From Salinicola avicenniae (lineage in GTDB: Bacteria; Pseudomonadota; Gammaproteobacteria; Pseudomonadales; Halomonadaceae), in contig NZ_JAKQZC010000001.1 in assembly GCF_023736115.1 (NCBI RefSeq), positions 310,001 to 374,000 of the forward strand: DNA of 64,000 bases, in the 5' to 3' direction. Under the pieces are notes generated by a model. The model worked only from the letters and a program-made list of their open reading frames with translations, was not told the origin of the DNA and did not search any database. Below, piece after piece: positions 26,401 to 35,488 of this stretch; the stretch's first letter is position 1; each line of letters begins with the position of its first letter. The translations under genes and the position numbers were made by a program.

Positions 26401-27213
26401 ATGTTCGCTTTTGCCAAGCATCTACCGCTTCGCCAGTTCGCGCTGGCCGCCGTCTGCACCGTCATGACCGTGACGACGCTCTCCGCCCAGGCCAGCGACC
26501 TCGACACCATCGAGCAGCGCGGTACGCTGCGTGTCGCGGTACCGCAGGACTTTCCGCCTTTCGGCTCCGTCGGCACGGACCTGCAGCCGCAGGGCTACGA
26601 TATCGACATGGCGCAGTACCTGGCCGACCAGATGGATGTCGAGCTGGAGCTGGTGCCGGTCACCAGCGCCAACCGTATCCCGTTTCTGCAGACCGACAAG
26701 GTCGATCTGGTCATCTCGAGTCTTGGCAAGACGCCGGAACGTGCCGAGGTGATCGACTTCACCGATGCCTACGCGCCGTTCTTTCAGGGCGTCTTCGGCA
26801 CGCCCGGTGCGGCCTCCGTCGACGACGTCTCCGGTCTCTCCGGGCTGACCATCGGTGCCACCCGGGGGGCGCTCGAGGATCTGACGCTGAGCGACATCGC
26901 GCCGGACGATACCGAGATCCAGCGCTACGAGGATAACGCCACCACGATCTCCGCTTTCCTTTCCGGACAGGTCGAGTACATCGCCACCGGCAATGTGGTG
27001 GTGGCGCAGATCGCCCGCCAGAACGAGGCGCGTGCGCCGACGCTGATCTTCAAGATCAAGGATTCGCCCTGCTATGTGGGGCTGAGCCAGGGGAACGAGG
27101 CGCTCAAGGCGAAGGTCAACGAACTGATCGAGCAGGCCAAGCAGGACGGCACGCTGGAGTCGATGTCCGAGACGTGGTTCCAGGCACCGCTGCCGGATGA
27201 CCTGTCCGCCTGA
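26401..27213 (+). CDS. ABC transporter substrate-binding protein, polar amino-acid type
   Basis: This 270-residue periplasmic protein has a signal peptide (cut after AQA near residue 37) and the family 3 solute-binding opening IEQRGTLRVAVPQDFPPFG, then GYDIDMAQYLA and DLVISSLGKTPERAEVIDFTDAY. It is the first gene of a four-gene transport operon. The ligand is unknown. The position inside the ureide cluster suggests a purine-derived ureide or amino acid. Confidence 0.88.
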   Translation: MFAFAKHLPLRQFALAAVCTVMTVTTLSAQASDLDTIEQRGTLRVAVPQDFPPFGSVGTDLQPQGYDIDMAQYLADQMDVELELVPVTSANRIPFLQTDKVDLVISSLGKTPERAEVIDFTDAYAPFFQGVFGTPGAASVDDVSGLSGLTIGATRGALEDLTLSDIAPDDTEIQRYEDNATTISAFLSGQVEYIATGNVVVAQIARQNEARAPTLIFKIKDSPCYVGLSQGNEALKAKVNELIEQAKQDGTLESMSETWFQAPLPDDLSA

Positions 27214-27225
27214 CCGGAGTCGATC

Positions 27226-27909
27226 ATGACGCTGGATTTCTCCACATTGCTGCCCTACACGGACGAGATCGTCACGGGCCTGGTGACGACGGTCTGGCTG
27301 ACCGTCGTCACCACGCTCATCGGCCTCTCGCTGGCCGTGGTGGTGGCCTATGTGCGTGACGGCGCGCGCGAGAACGGTGCCAATATCGTCAGCCGGTTGC
27401 TGGGTGGCTACGTCGAGGTGATCCGTAACACGCCGTTTATCGTGCAGCTCTTCTTTCTGTTCTTCGGCCTGCCGGCGCTGGGCGTACCGATCAGCGCGAC
27501 GGTCGCGGCGTTGATCGCGATGATCCTGAACCTGGCCGCCTACACCGCCGAGATCCTGCGTGCGGGGATCGAGTCGACCACGCGCGGCCAGCACGAGGCC
27601 GCCCGTGCGCTGGGGCTCTCGCGTCTGCAGCGCTTTCGCCACGTGGTGCTGGTGCCGGCGTTCTCGCGGGTTTACCCGTCGCTGATCAGCCAGTGCATCA
27701 TCGTGATGCTGGGCTCGGCGGTGGTCTCGCAGATCTCGGTCTTCGACCTCACCTACGCGGCGAATTTCATCCAGTCGCGCAACTTTCGCGGCTTCGAGGT
27801 CTATCTGGTGGTGACGGCGATCTATCTGCTGCTGGCGATTGGCCTGCGACTGCTCTTCGAAGCCGTCGGACGGCGGCTGTTCGCGTTTCGCCAGGGGGGC
27901 TCGGCATGA
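27226..27909 (+). CDS. Amino-acid ABC transporter permease (HisM/GlnP type), first subunit
   Basis: This inner-membrane protein of 227 residues has about five hydrophobic helices, the EVIRNTPFIVQLFFLFFGLP motif and the EAA loop (EAARALGLSRLQRFRHVVLVPAF) that docks on the ATPase. It begins 12 nt after the binding-protein stop and overlaps the next permease by 4 nt (ATGA). Confidence 0.9.
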   Translation: MTLDFSTLLPYTDEIVTGLVTTVWLTVVTTLIGLSLAVVVAYVRDGARENGANIVSRLLGGYVEVIRNTPFIVQLFFLFFGLPALGVPISATVAALIAMILNLAAYTAEILRAGIESTTRGQHEAARALGLSRLQRFRHVVLVPAFSRVYPSLISQCIIVMLGSAVVSQISVFDLTYAANFIQSRNFRGFEVYLVVTAIYLLLAIGLRLLFEAVGRRLFAFRQGGSA

Positions 27910-28562
27910 CCGATTTCACGACCTGGGACATCGTGCGCAACCTGCTGTTGGCGGCACGCTGGACCGTGGTGCTCTCGCTGATCGCGTTCGTTGGCGGTGC
28001 CATTGTCGGCCTCGTGCTCACGCTATTGCGCATGGGCGGGTTGCGTCCCATCCGCTGGCTGGTGCGCGGCTATGTCGATCTGTTCCAGGGTACGCCGCTG
28101 CTGATGCAGCTGTTCCTGGCCTATTTCGGGGCGGCGGCGCTGGGTTTCGATGTTTCCGCCTGGACCGCCGCCAGCGTGGCGCTGACGCTCTTCACCAGTG
28201 CGTTTCTGTGCGATATCTGGCGCGGCTGCGTCGAGGCGGTGCCGAGCGGCCAGTGGCAGGCGGCGCGCGTGTTGGGCCTGAACTATCTGCAGTCGATGCG
28301 TCACGTCATTCTGCCGCAGGCGCTGCGTCTGGCAGTGCCGCCGACCGTCGGCTTTTCGGTGCAGGTGGTCAAGGGCACGGCGCTGGCCTCGGTGATCGGC
28401 TTCGTCGAGTTGACCAAGGCCGGCACCATGCTCAACAACGCCACCTTCGAGCCTTTCACCATCTTTACCTTCGTGGCGCTCGGTTATTTCATTCTCTGCT
28501 ATCCGCTGTCGCGCTACGCCCGTTATCTGGAGAGACGACTCTATGGCGCTGGTATCCGTTAA
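27906..28562 (+). CDS. Amino-acid ABC transporter permease, second subunit
   Basis: This 218-residue homologue of the preceding gene has GYVDLFQGTPLLMQLFLAYFG and the EAA loop (QAARVLGLNYLQSMRHVILPQALR). It starts at the ATGA overlap at 27906, and its end overlaps the ATPase gene by 20 nt, so the subunits are translationally coupled as a heterodimeric membrane domain. Confidence 0.9.
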   Translation: MTDFTTWDIVRNLLLAARWTVVLSLIAFVGGAIVGLVLTLLRMGGLRPIRWLVRGYVDLFQGTPLLMQLFLAYFGAAALGFDVSAWTAASVALTLFTSAFLCDIWRGCVEAVPSGQWQAARVLGLNYLQSMRHVILPQALRLAVPPTVGFSVQVVKGTALASVIGFVELTKAGTMLNNATFEPFTIFTFVALGYFILCYPLSRYARYLERRLYGAGIR

Positions 28563-29271
28563 CGACCTGCATAAATCCTTCGGCGAGCTGGAGGTGCTCA
28601 AGGGGATCGATCTGACGGTCGAGGCCGGCGAGGTTGTCTCGATCATCGGCCGCAGTGGCTCGGGCAAGAGCACCTTGCTGCGATGCCTCAATCAGCTCGA
28701 GCGTCACGACTGGGGCACGATACAGCTGGCCGATCAGCGACTCGACGGCGCTTCGATGACGCCAGGCGAGCTGAGCCAGAATGTCGGCATGGTGTTCCAG
28801 AGCTTCAATCTGTTCCCGCACAAGACGGTGCTCGACAACGTTATGCTGGCGCCGGTGGTGGTCAAGCAGACGCCTAAGAGCGAGGCGCGCCGGATCGCCG
28901 AAGAGGTGCTAGCCAAGGTCGGCATGTCGGAGAAGGTCGACGCCTATCCGGCGCAACTCTCCGGCGGCCAGCAACAGCGCGTGGCGATCGCGCGCGCCTT
29001 GGCGATGAACCCCAAGGTGCTGTTGTGCGACGAGGTGACCTCGGCGCTCGACCCGGAGCTGGTCGGCGAGGTGTTGCGCGTGCTCGAGAATCTGGCAAAG
29101 GAGGGGATGACGCTGATTCTGGTCACCCACGAGATGCGTTTCGCCCGCGATGTGAGTGACCGCGTGGTGTTCATGCACCAGGGGCGCATTCATGAATCCG
29201 GCGATCCGCAGACCCTGTTCAGCCAGCCCGAGACACCGGAACTCGCCCAGTTCATTGCCTCGGTGATCTGA
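28543..29271 (+). CDS. Amino-acid ABC transporter ATP-binding protein
   Basis: This 242-residue ATPase has Walker A GRSGSGKST near residue 35, Q-loop MVFQSFNLFPHKT, signature LSGGQQQRVAIARAL, Walker B LLCDEVTSALDPEL and H-loop VTHEM. It is the GlnQ/HisP class that powers polar amino-acid importers. The RpiR regulator starts 16 nt downstream. Confidence 0.93.
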   Translation: MALVSVNDLHKSFGELEVLKGIDLTVEAGEVVSIIGRSGSGKSTLLRCLNQLERHDWGTIQLADQRLDGASMTPGELSQNVGMVFQSFNLFPHKTVLDNVMLAPVVVKQTPKSEARRIAEEVLAKVGMSEKVDAYPAQLSGGQQQRVAIARALAMNPKVLLCDEVTSALDPELVGEVLRVLENLAKEGMTLILVTHEMRFARDVSDRVVFMHQGRIHESGDPQTLFSQPETPELAQFIASVI

Positions 29272-29287
29272 ACAGGGAGGAGACGCC

Positions 29288-30145
29288 ATGCCGGACAAGC
29301 GCGATCAGACTCCCATCGGCCGGCGCCTGCAGCAGCATTTTGACAGCCTTGGCCCGCAGGAGCGCCGCGTCGCCGATTTCATTCTCGCGCATCTGGAGGA
29401 TCTGGCGGTTTACAGTGCGGCGGATCTGGCGCGCTATGCTGGCGTCTCCAAGGCGACGGTGACGCGACTGTTTCAGCGGCTCGGCTATGCCAGCTTCAAG
29501 GCGGTCAAGGCGCACGCCCGTCAGCTGCGTCACTACGGCGTGCCGCTGGCGGCCAGCGCATCGGCGTTGGGCGAGGGCGCGGAGCCATTTCGTCGGCACG
29601 CCGAACGCGAGCGGGAGAATCTGCATCACTGTCTCGAAGCGCTGTCGCCTGAGCGATTCGAGGCCGTGACCGCGGCGCTGGATAGCGCGCCGGAGATCGC
29701 GATTGTCGGCTATCGCAATAGCTATCCGGTGGCGTTGCATCTGCGCCAGCAGCTGCTGCAGTCTCGCCCCGGCGTGCGTTTGATGCCGGCACCGAACCAG
29801 TCGCTGGCGGAAGAACTGATCGGGCTCGACCCGCAGGCGATGGTCGTGGTGATCGGCTTCCGGCGTCGGCCGCGGCTATTCGGGGCACTAATCGAGATGC
29901 TGGCGCAGCAGCGGCAGCGAGTGCTGCTGATCGGCGATCCGACGACGACAAAATATGAGAGTCAGGTCGCGTGGCGTCTGGAATGTCTATTGGAGACGAT
30001 TTCGGCGTTCGACAGCTACGCCAGCGCCATGAGTCTGATCAGTCTGCTGGCCAATGCGCTGCTGCATCGGCGACTGGCCGACGGCCGCGCCCGCATCAAC
30101 GAGATCAGCGAGTGTTACGAAGCACTCGACGAGCTCGGCGAGTAG
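29288..30145 (+). CDS. MurR/RpiR-family regulator
   Basis: This 285-residue protein has an N-terminal RpiR helix-turn-helix (LGPQERRVADFIL, SAADLARYAGVSKATVTRLFQRLGY) and a C-terminal SIS domain. The usual sugar-phosphate loop is altered (VGYRNSYPVALHL; VVIGFRRRPR), so the ligand is probably not a sugar phosphate. The gene follows the ABC ATPase closely and is followed by ureidoglycine aminohydrolase, which links this operon to ureide use. Confidence 0.86.
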   Translation: MPDKRDQTPIGRRLQQHFDSLGPQERRVADFILAHLEDLAVYSAADLARYAGVSKATVTRLFQRLGYASFKAVKAHARQLRHYGVPLAASASALGEGAEPFRRHAERERENLHHCLEALSPERFEAVTAALDSAPEIAIVGYRNSYPVALHLRQQLLQSRPGVRLMPAPNQSLAEELIGLDPQAMVVVIGFRRRPRLFGALIEMLAQQRQRVLLIGDPTTTKYESQVAWRLECLLETISAFDSYASAMSLISLLANALLHRRLADGRARINEISECYEALDELGE

Positions 30146-30180
30146 ACCGTGACGAGCGCACGGGTAACCAAGGAGAAAGC

Positions 30181-31035
30181 ATGCCGCCAAGCAAGAACGA
30201 TTCAGTCCCGCGAACCTACTACGCGCCCCGCGGCGGGTTGCCACCGCAGAGCCAGCTGATCCACGACCGGGCGGTATTCACCGAGGCCTACGCGGTCATC
30301 CCCAAGGGCGTGATGAGCGATATCGTCACGAGTTTCCTGCCGCACTGGGAGAAGACACGGCTGTGGGTACTGTCGCGACCGCTCTCCGGCTTCGCCGAGA
30401 CCTTTTCACAGTACATCATGGAGGTCTCTCCCGGTGGTGGCAGCGAGCGACCGGAACCGGATCGCGGCGCCGAGGGCGTGCTGTTCGTGGTCGAGGGTGA
30501 GCTAGCGCTGACGATCGCCGGCGAGGCACACGCGATGACACCGGGCGGCTACGCCTATCTGCCGCCGGGGGCGGATTGGCAGCTGCACAATACCAGCGAC
30601 GCGCCGGTGCGTTTCCACTGGATCCGCAAGGCCTATGCCTTCGTCGATGGACTCGAGGTGCCGCCAGCGTTCGTCACCAACGAGCAGACGATCGACCCCA
30701 CGCCGATGCCGGATACGGACGGTCGCTGGGCGACCACGCGCTTCGTCGATCCGGCCGACCTGCGTCACGACATGCACGTAACCATTGTTACCTTCCAGCC
30801 GGGGGGCGTGATTCCGTTCGACGAGACCCATGTCATGGAGCATGGCCTCTACGTGCTCGAGGGCAAGGCGGTCTATCACCTCAATCAGGACTGGGTCGAG
30901 GTCGAGGCGGGGGACTACATGTGGCTGCGCGCCTTCTGCCCGCAGTCCTGCTATGCCGCGGGCCCGGGGCCGTTCCGCTACCTGCTCTACAAGGACGTGA
31001 ACCGGCATATGGCGCTCAATCTTTCCCAGCGCTGA
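30181..31035 (+). CDS. allE: (S)-ureidoglycine aminohydrolase
   Basis: This double-cupin enzyme releases ammonia from ureidoglycine to give ureidoglycolate. The 284-residue protein has the family opening RTYYAPRGGLPPQ, the first cupin around EGVLFVVEGELALTI, and the manganese-binding second cupin around FDETHVMEHGLYVLEG with its His/Glu ligands, ending LLYKDVNRHM. AAGGAG lies 6 nt before the ATG at 30181. The symbol follows common usage (AllE/YlbA). Confidence 0.92.
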   Translation: MPPSKNDSVPRTYYAPRGGLPPQSQLIHDRAVFTEAYAVIPKGVMSDIVTSFLPHWEKTRLWVLSRPLSGFAETFSQYIMEVSPGGGSERPEPDRGAEGVLFVVEGELALTIAGEAHAMTPGGYAYLPPGADWQLHNTSDAPVRFHWIRKAYAFVDGLEVPPAFVTNEQTIDPTPMPDTDGRWATTRFVDPADLRHDMHVTIVTFQPGGVIPFDETHVMEHGLYVLEGKAVYHLNQDWVEVEAGDYMWLRAFCPQSCYAAGPGPFRYLLYKDVNRHMALNLSQR

Positions 31036-31042
31036 TGAGGTC

Positions 31043-31098
31043 GGGTGCCGGCCCTGCCGGAGCGCCAAGGCTTGCCGGGTCCGACAGGGCCGGCACCC
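31043..31098. terminator. Long-stem hairpin between convergent genes
   Basis: GGGTGCCGGCCCTG (31043-31056) pairs perfectly with CAGGGCCGGCACCC (31085-31098) across a 28-nt loop. It fills the 76-bp gap between allE and the convergent oxidase gene. There is no T tract, so it probably acts as a bidirectional or Rho-assisted terminator, or as a 3'-end stabiliser. Confidence 0.65.
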
Positions 31099-31111
31099 TG
31101 GCCGTATCGCC

Positions 31112-32449
31112 TCAATCGAAGCGGTCGAGGCGATACGGTTCGCGTGACGGGAGATCGCTGGCGGGCGGCGGGCTCTCGCCGTCAGCCGAGCCGGCCAGCG
31201 ACGCGATCAGTTCGGCCGTGATCGCCGCTTGCGTCAGGCCGAGATGGTGGTGACCGAAGGCGAGCAGCACGCGGCCGTCGGCGACACGGTCGATGATCGG
31301 CAGCGAATCCGGCAGCGAGGGGCGAAAGCCCATCCACGGCTCGGCGCCGTCGAGATCCAGCGGTGCCCGGAAGAGCCCGCGACTCAGGTGTTCGAGCTGC
31401 CAGGCTCGGCGCATGTCGGGCGGGGCCTCGAGCCCCGCGAACTCCACCGTGCCGGCGAGGCGCAGGCCGCCCGCCATCGGCGTCATGATGAAGCGACGTT
31501 CCAGCGAGGTGACCGCAAACGGCAGCCAGTCGACCGCCCGTGGCAGCATCAGGTGATAGCCGCGCTCGGTGTCCAGCGGCACGCGTGTGCCGGTCAGGGC
31601 ATGCGTCAGGGCCGCCGAGTGGGCGCCGCAGGCGACCAGCACCCGGTCGGCGGCCATCTCGCCGCCGGCGGTCAAGAGCGTGATGCCTCGCTCGGTCAAT
31701 CGTCCGCCCTGGACGGTGGCCTGCTCGAAGCGCACGCCAGCGGCCTTCGCTGCCGTCACCAGCGTATCGACCACGCGCCACGGATCGATTACGTGGCCCG
31801 TGGCAGGGAAGAACAGCCCTCCCAGCAGGCTCTCGGCGAGTTGGGGGGCTGCGTCGTAGAGCGTGTCGCTGTCCCACCGCTCGACTGGCACCCGCTGTTC
31901 ACGCAGTCGCGACGCCAGGGCATCGAGTTTCTGGCGTGATGCCGGTTTCTCGTAGACGAGCAGCGAGCCGTCGGTCTTGAGCAAGTGGGCGCTGCCGACC
32001 GATATCAGCAGGCGCTGCCAGGCGCCAAGACTCTTCTCGTTGAGCCCGCGAATGCCGGCCACGCTGCGCGCGAACGGCGCCGGACGCAGGTTGAGCAGCA
32101 AACGCGCCAGCCAGGGCGCGGCACGCGGCAGGTAGCGCCAGTCCAGCCGCAGCGGCCCCAGCGGATCGTGCAGCATGCCCGGCAGTGACGTGAGGAGCGA
32201 GGTATCGGCAATCGGGAAGACCTGCTCGGTCGCCAGATGACCGGCGTTGCCGAAGGAGGCGCCCAGCCCCGGCGCCTGGCGATCCAGCACGCGGACGCGA
32301 TGTCCCTGCCTGGCCAGGGCCAGCGCCGCGGTCACGCCGATGATGCCGGCGCCGACGACGACAATGTCCGCGTGAGCGCTGGCCGCGGTGGAACGGGCAG
32401 TCCCCGGGGCCGTGGCAGGCCGAACCGCGCGGGATGTATGTGCCGACAT
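31112..32449 (-). CDS. FAD-dependent D-amino-acid dehydrogenase, probable D-hydroxyproline dehydrogenase
   Basis: This 445-residue DAO-family flavoprotein has an unusual 26-residue Ala/Thr-rich N-terminal lead, then the dinucleotide loop DIVVVGAGIIGVTAA, GASFGNAGHLA near 63, and ERGYHLMLPR and FGHHHLGLTQA near the C-terminus. GAGGAA precedes the ATG. Placed with hydroxyproline epimerase and the pyrroline-4-hydroxy-2-carboxylate deaminase, it most likely oxidises cis-4-hydroxy-D-proline in the second pathway step. Generic DadA activity is the alternative. Confidence 0.85.
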   Translation of the reverse strand: MSAHTSRAVRPATAPGTARSTAASAHADIVVVGAGIIGVTAALALARQGHRVRVLDRQAPGLGASFGNAGHLATEQVFPIADTSLLTSLPGMLHDPLGPLRLDWRYLPRAAPWLARLLLNLRPAPFARSVAGIRGLNEKSLGAWQRLLISVGSAHLLKTDGSLLVYEKPASRQKLDALASRLREQRVPVERWDSDTLYDAAPQLAESLLGGLFFPATGHVIDPWRVVDTLVTAAKAAGVRFEQATVQGGRLTERGITLLTAGGEMAADRVLVACGAHSAALTHALTGTRVPLDTERGYHLMLPRAVDWLPFAVTSLERRFIMTPMAGGLRLAGTVEFAGLEAPPDMRRAWQLEHLSRGLFRAPLDLDGAEPWMGFRPSLPDSLPIIDRVADGRVLLAFGHHHLGLTQAAITAELIASLAGSADGESPPPASDLPSREPYRLDRFD

Positions 32450-32509
32450 GCGATTCCTCGTGGATGGCGATGCCTGATCGATGACCGAAAACGACAGCCT
32501 CTCGCGGCG

Positions 32510-33172
32510 TCAACTGCTCTGCAGACGCTCCTCCAGCACCGCGACGATGCCCTCTGCCGCCTCGCGGATATGGCGTTCGAGCAGCGCGCAGGCGCCTTCG
32601 ATATCGCGTTCGCGGGATAGCGCCAGCAGCTGGCGATGTTCCGCTTCTGCCTTGGCGATCTCGCGGGTATAGAGCAGCTGCATGCGGATATAGCGCCCGG
32701 ACTTGGTGTTCAACTGGGCGATCATCGCCTGCGTCTCCGGCAGCGCGGCGGGCGCGTAGAGCGCCTGATGAAAGGCGAAGTTGTAGTCGCTCCAGTTGTC
32801 GATCTGACGGCCGGCATCGAGCGCCGCTTCGTACTGCGACAGGATCTCCTCGGCGCGAGCGTGGTCCGCCGGTGTCAGCCGCGGGATCGCCTGGCGCAGC
32901 ACGTAGGGTTCCAGAAGCTCGCGCAGCGCGAACAGCTCGCGGATGGCGGCGACGGACAGCTCGGTGGTGAAGGCACCGCGATGCGCGTGAAACTCGACCA
33001 GCCCTTCGGCTTCCAGGGTCAACAGGGCCTCGCGCACGGGAATCCGGCTGACGTCATAGTCTCGGGCCAGCGCATCCTGACGCAGCTGCGAGCCGCCCTG
33101 GAATTCACCGCCGAGAATGCGTTCGCGCAGGTCGTCGGCCACGAACTGGGCGCGGGTCTTGAAAGTCGCCAT
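32510..33172 (-). CDS. GntR-family (FCD) regulator of the hydroxyproline genes
   Basis: This 220-residue protein has a GntR HTH (VADDLRERILGGEF, LARDYDVSRIPVREALLTLEAEGLV) and an FCD domain with ligand His residues (FHQALYAPA; EHRQLL; LLERHIREAA). GGAG lies 6 nt before the ATG at 33172. It is embedded among the hydroxyproline catabolic genes. A GATTG-TAGG-CAATC inverted repeat (33244-33257) lies about 72 nt upstream and could be an autoregulatory site. Confidence 0.86.
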   Translation of the reverse strand: MATFKTRAQFVADDLRERILGGEFQGGSQLRQDALARDYDVSRIPVREALLTLEAEGLVEFHAHRGAFTTELSVAAIRELFALRELLEPYVLRQAIPRLTPADHARAEEILSQYEAALDAGRQIDNWSDYNFAFHQALYAPAALPETQAMIAQLNTKSGRYIRMQLLYTREIAKAEAEHRQLLALSRERDIEGACALLERHIREAAEGIVAVLEERLQSS

Positions 33173-33323
33173 GATGCTCCGAATGCTCGGTTGCCGCGTG
33201 GGGCGAGCGCGTCGCGATGGCGCGCTCATCGAGAAAAATCGCAGATTGTAGGCAATCCGCACCTTGCCAGCCACGGCGCTGGCGGCCGGGCCGACTCGCG
33301 GCCGACGCCGACCGAGCGCGGTG

Positions 33324-34301
33324 TCAGCCCGCGATCTGCCCGGCTGGCGTCTCCATCGACCACTGCGTGTACCACTCGCGGAAGCGGGCATACTGCGTTT
33401 CCGCATAGTGGCGCTGGGCGTCGCTCAGGGCATCGCTCGCGTTGAAGTGATGGGTGTAGGCGGTCTCGCCGTTGAGCACCATCAGGTACTTGTAATAGAG
33501 CACCAGGTCGACGCCTTCGTCGAAGGAGGAGAGCACCGCCAGTGCCGATTCCAGCTCTTGCGCGCGTCGACCGGCCGCCACATCGCCGGCCGCCGCGCGC
33601 TCGCTCAGCGCGACCAGCTGGAGCACGGCCCGCGGCAGCGCGTTGCCGACCCCGGTGATCGCGCCGGTGGCTCCACAGTTGACGAAACCATGAAAGACCT
33701 GGGTGTCGACGCCGACCATCAGGCTCACGGCGTCGTCCTGCGAGGTGATGTGCTCCGCTGCGTAGCGCAGGTCGGCCGCGCCACCGAACTCCTTGAAACC
33801 GATCAGATTGGGATGGTCTCGGCGCAGTGCGAAGAACAGGTCGGCGCGGGTGGCGAAGCCGTAGTAGGGGCTGTTGTAGATCACCGCGGGCAGCTCGGCA
33901 GCGGCGTCGAGAATCGCCGAGAAGTGCGCCTTCTGCGCGCTCGTCGAGGTGCCGCGGGAGAGCACACGGGGAATGACCATCAGCCCTTGGGCGCCGACCT
34001 TGGCGGCGTGCGCGGCATGCGAGACCGCCTCTGTCGAATTGACCGCGCCGGTACCGACGATGGTCGGCACGCCGGCCTCGACCAGTCGCGCCACGCCTTC
34101 CTGGCGCTGGCGCTCGCTCAACAGTGGCCAGTCGCCCATCGACCCGCAGTAGACGACGCCGCGCATGCCCAGCGCGACCAGCTCGCGTCCTTTGTCGACG
34201 AGTGCGTCGTAGTCCGGCTGGCGCGCGGCCGTGCAGGGCGTCATCAGGGCCGGGATACAGCCGGAGAAGATCGACCGGTCAAGCGTGACTGTAGCGTTCA
34301 T
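33324..34301 (-). CDS. Dihydrodipicolinate synthase family; probable 1-pyrroline-4-hydroxy-2-carboxylate deaminase
   Basis: This 325-residue TIM-barrel class I lyase has the Schiff-base Lys170 in IGFKEFGG and the catalytic Tyr142 in YNSPYYG. The GCIPALMTPC start and GDWPLLSERQR differ from true DapA (GTTGE motif). Sitting 32 nt after the hydroxyproline epimerase gene, it most likely deaminates and dehydrates the pyrroline product to 2-oxoglutarate semialdehyde. Confidence 0.88.
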   Translation of the reverse strand: MNATVTLDRSIFSGCIPALMTPCTAARQPDYDALVDKGRELVALGMRGVVYCGSMGDWPLLSERQRQEGVARLVEAGVPTIVGTGAVNSTEAVSHAAHAAKVGAQGLMVIPRVLSRGTSTSAQKAHFSAILDAAAELPAVIYNSPYYGFATRADLFFALRRDHPNLIGFKEFGGAADLRYAAEHITSQDDAVSLMVGVDTQVFHGFVNCGATGAITGVGNALPRAVLQLVALSERAAAGDVAAGRRAQELESALAVLSSFDEGVDLVLYYKYLMVLNGETAYTHHFNASDALSDAQRHYAETQYARFREWYTQWSMETPAGQIAG

Positions 34302-34333
34302 GGGGGCTCCCGTTGAGTGGTCGGCGTGGCGGG

Positions 34334-35302
34334 TCACGATGCCGTGATCCCCCAGGCGAAGGGGTCGTTGTCGTCGATCAGCAGGGTGGTGTCGGCCGTG
34401 ACGTAAGCGTGACCGGTGATATAGGGCACGACCCGATCCCCCTGTCGTTCGTAGCGCCCGACAAAGCGACTGCCGGTGATGCTGGCCTGTACCCAGGGCT
34501 CGCCGGGCGCCAGCTTGTTGTCGGCCGCCAGGCAGGCGAGCTTGGCACTGGTGCCGGTGCCGCAGGGTGAGCGGTCGTAGGCCTTGCCGGGGCAGAGCAC
34601 GAAGTTGCGACTGTCCGCGCGCGCGTCGGCATCGGCAAGCGTGTCCTCGCCGAACAGCTCGATATGACCGATTACGCCGCCGTTCTCGCCGGTGATCGCC
34701 TGCGCTTCGAGCGCCTGGCGAATCGCCCAGGTGAAGGCGGTCAGGGCGGGCTCGTTGTCGAGGGTCAGGCGCTGGCCGTGATCGCCGACGAGGAAGAACC
34801 AGTTGCCGCCCCAGGCGATATCGCCGTGCACAACGCCGTAACCCGGGACCTCGAGCGGCACGTTCCGTCGATAGCGGTAGGCGGCCACGTTGCGAACGGT
34901 GACGGCGCCGTCGGTGTGCAGCTCTGCCTGCACGGGGCCGACCGGCGTGTCGATGCTGTGGGTACCCGGTGCCATCCGGCCGAGATAGTGCAGCGAGGCC
35001 ACCAGGCCGATGGTGCCGTGACCGCACATGCCGAGATAGCCGGCATTGTTGAAAAAGATCACGCTGCAGGTGGCGTCGGCGGAGACCGGTTCGCCATAAA
35101 GCGCGCCGACCAGCACGTCGTTGCCGCGCGGCTCGTGCAGACAGGCCTGACGCCAGGCGTCGTATTGCTCCCGCAGGCGATCTCGCTGCTCGGCGAGCGT
35201 AAGGCGCGGTTGGCCCGGGGCGCTCAGCGACGGAAAGCCGGACATGACAAGTCGCGTCGGTTCGCCGCCGGTATGTGAATCGATCACGTGGATGCGCTGC
35301 AT
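34334..35302 (-). CDS. 4-hydroxyproline 2-epimerase (proline racemase family)
   Basis: This enzyme interconverts trans-4-hydroxy-L-proline and cis-4-hydroxy-D-proline. The 322-residue protein has both catalytic cysteines: Cys93 in GMCGHGTIG and Cys247 in [10 protein letters not shown]. Two cysteines mark a racemase/epimerase rather than the Cys/Thr dehydratases of the same fold. It begins [15 protein letters not shown], typical of HypRE, and is the first gene of the hydroxyproline operon. Confidence 0.93.
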   Translation of the reverse strand: MQRIHVIDSHTGGEPTRLVMSGFPSLSAPGQPRLTLAEQRDRLREQYDAWRQACLHEPRGNDVLVGALYGEPVSADATCSVIFFNNAGYLGMCGHGTIGLVASLHYLGRMAPGTHSIDTPVGPVQAELHTDGAVTVRNVAAYRYRRNVPLEVPGYGVVHGDIAWGGNWFFLVGDHGQRLTLDNEPALTAFTWAIRQALEAQAITGENGGVIGHIELFGEDTLADADARADSRNFVLCPGKAYDRSPCGTGTSAKLACLAADNKLAPGEPWVQASITGSRFVGRYERQGDRVVPYITGHAYVTADTTLLIDDNDPFAWGITAS

Positions 35303-35362
35303 GCGTCGGATCCTGTGGCAGGACGGAGCGCCGGTATCAGCGACTCGTCTCGGTCATGTATT

Positions 35363-35382
35363 GTAGATTTTATACAATCTAC
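35363..35382. promoter_or_regulatory. Palindromic operator upstream of the hydroxyproline epimerase
   Basis: GTAGATT-TTATAC-AATCTAC has perfect 7-bp arms and lies 61-80 nt upstream of the epimerase start. An overlapping ATTGTA...TACAAT repeat (35360-35377) has FadR-like half-sites. It is the likely target of the GntR protein at 32.5-33.2 kb. Confidence 0.65.
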
Positions 35383-35488
35383 CGAGGCGTATGGGAAGAC
35401 CGTTCCAGTAAGCGGCAGGCAAAAAGTGGGGCAGGCAGAAGATGGCTTGGGTTGTCCGTGAGATGACGGACGACCGGCGAACGAGACG

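Noticed and set aside
26422-27642. 406-residue open frame antisense to the ABC binding protein and permease
   Set aside because: Asp/Gly/Arg/Gln-rich shadow with no start signal, against two conserved genes with tight coupling.
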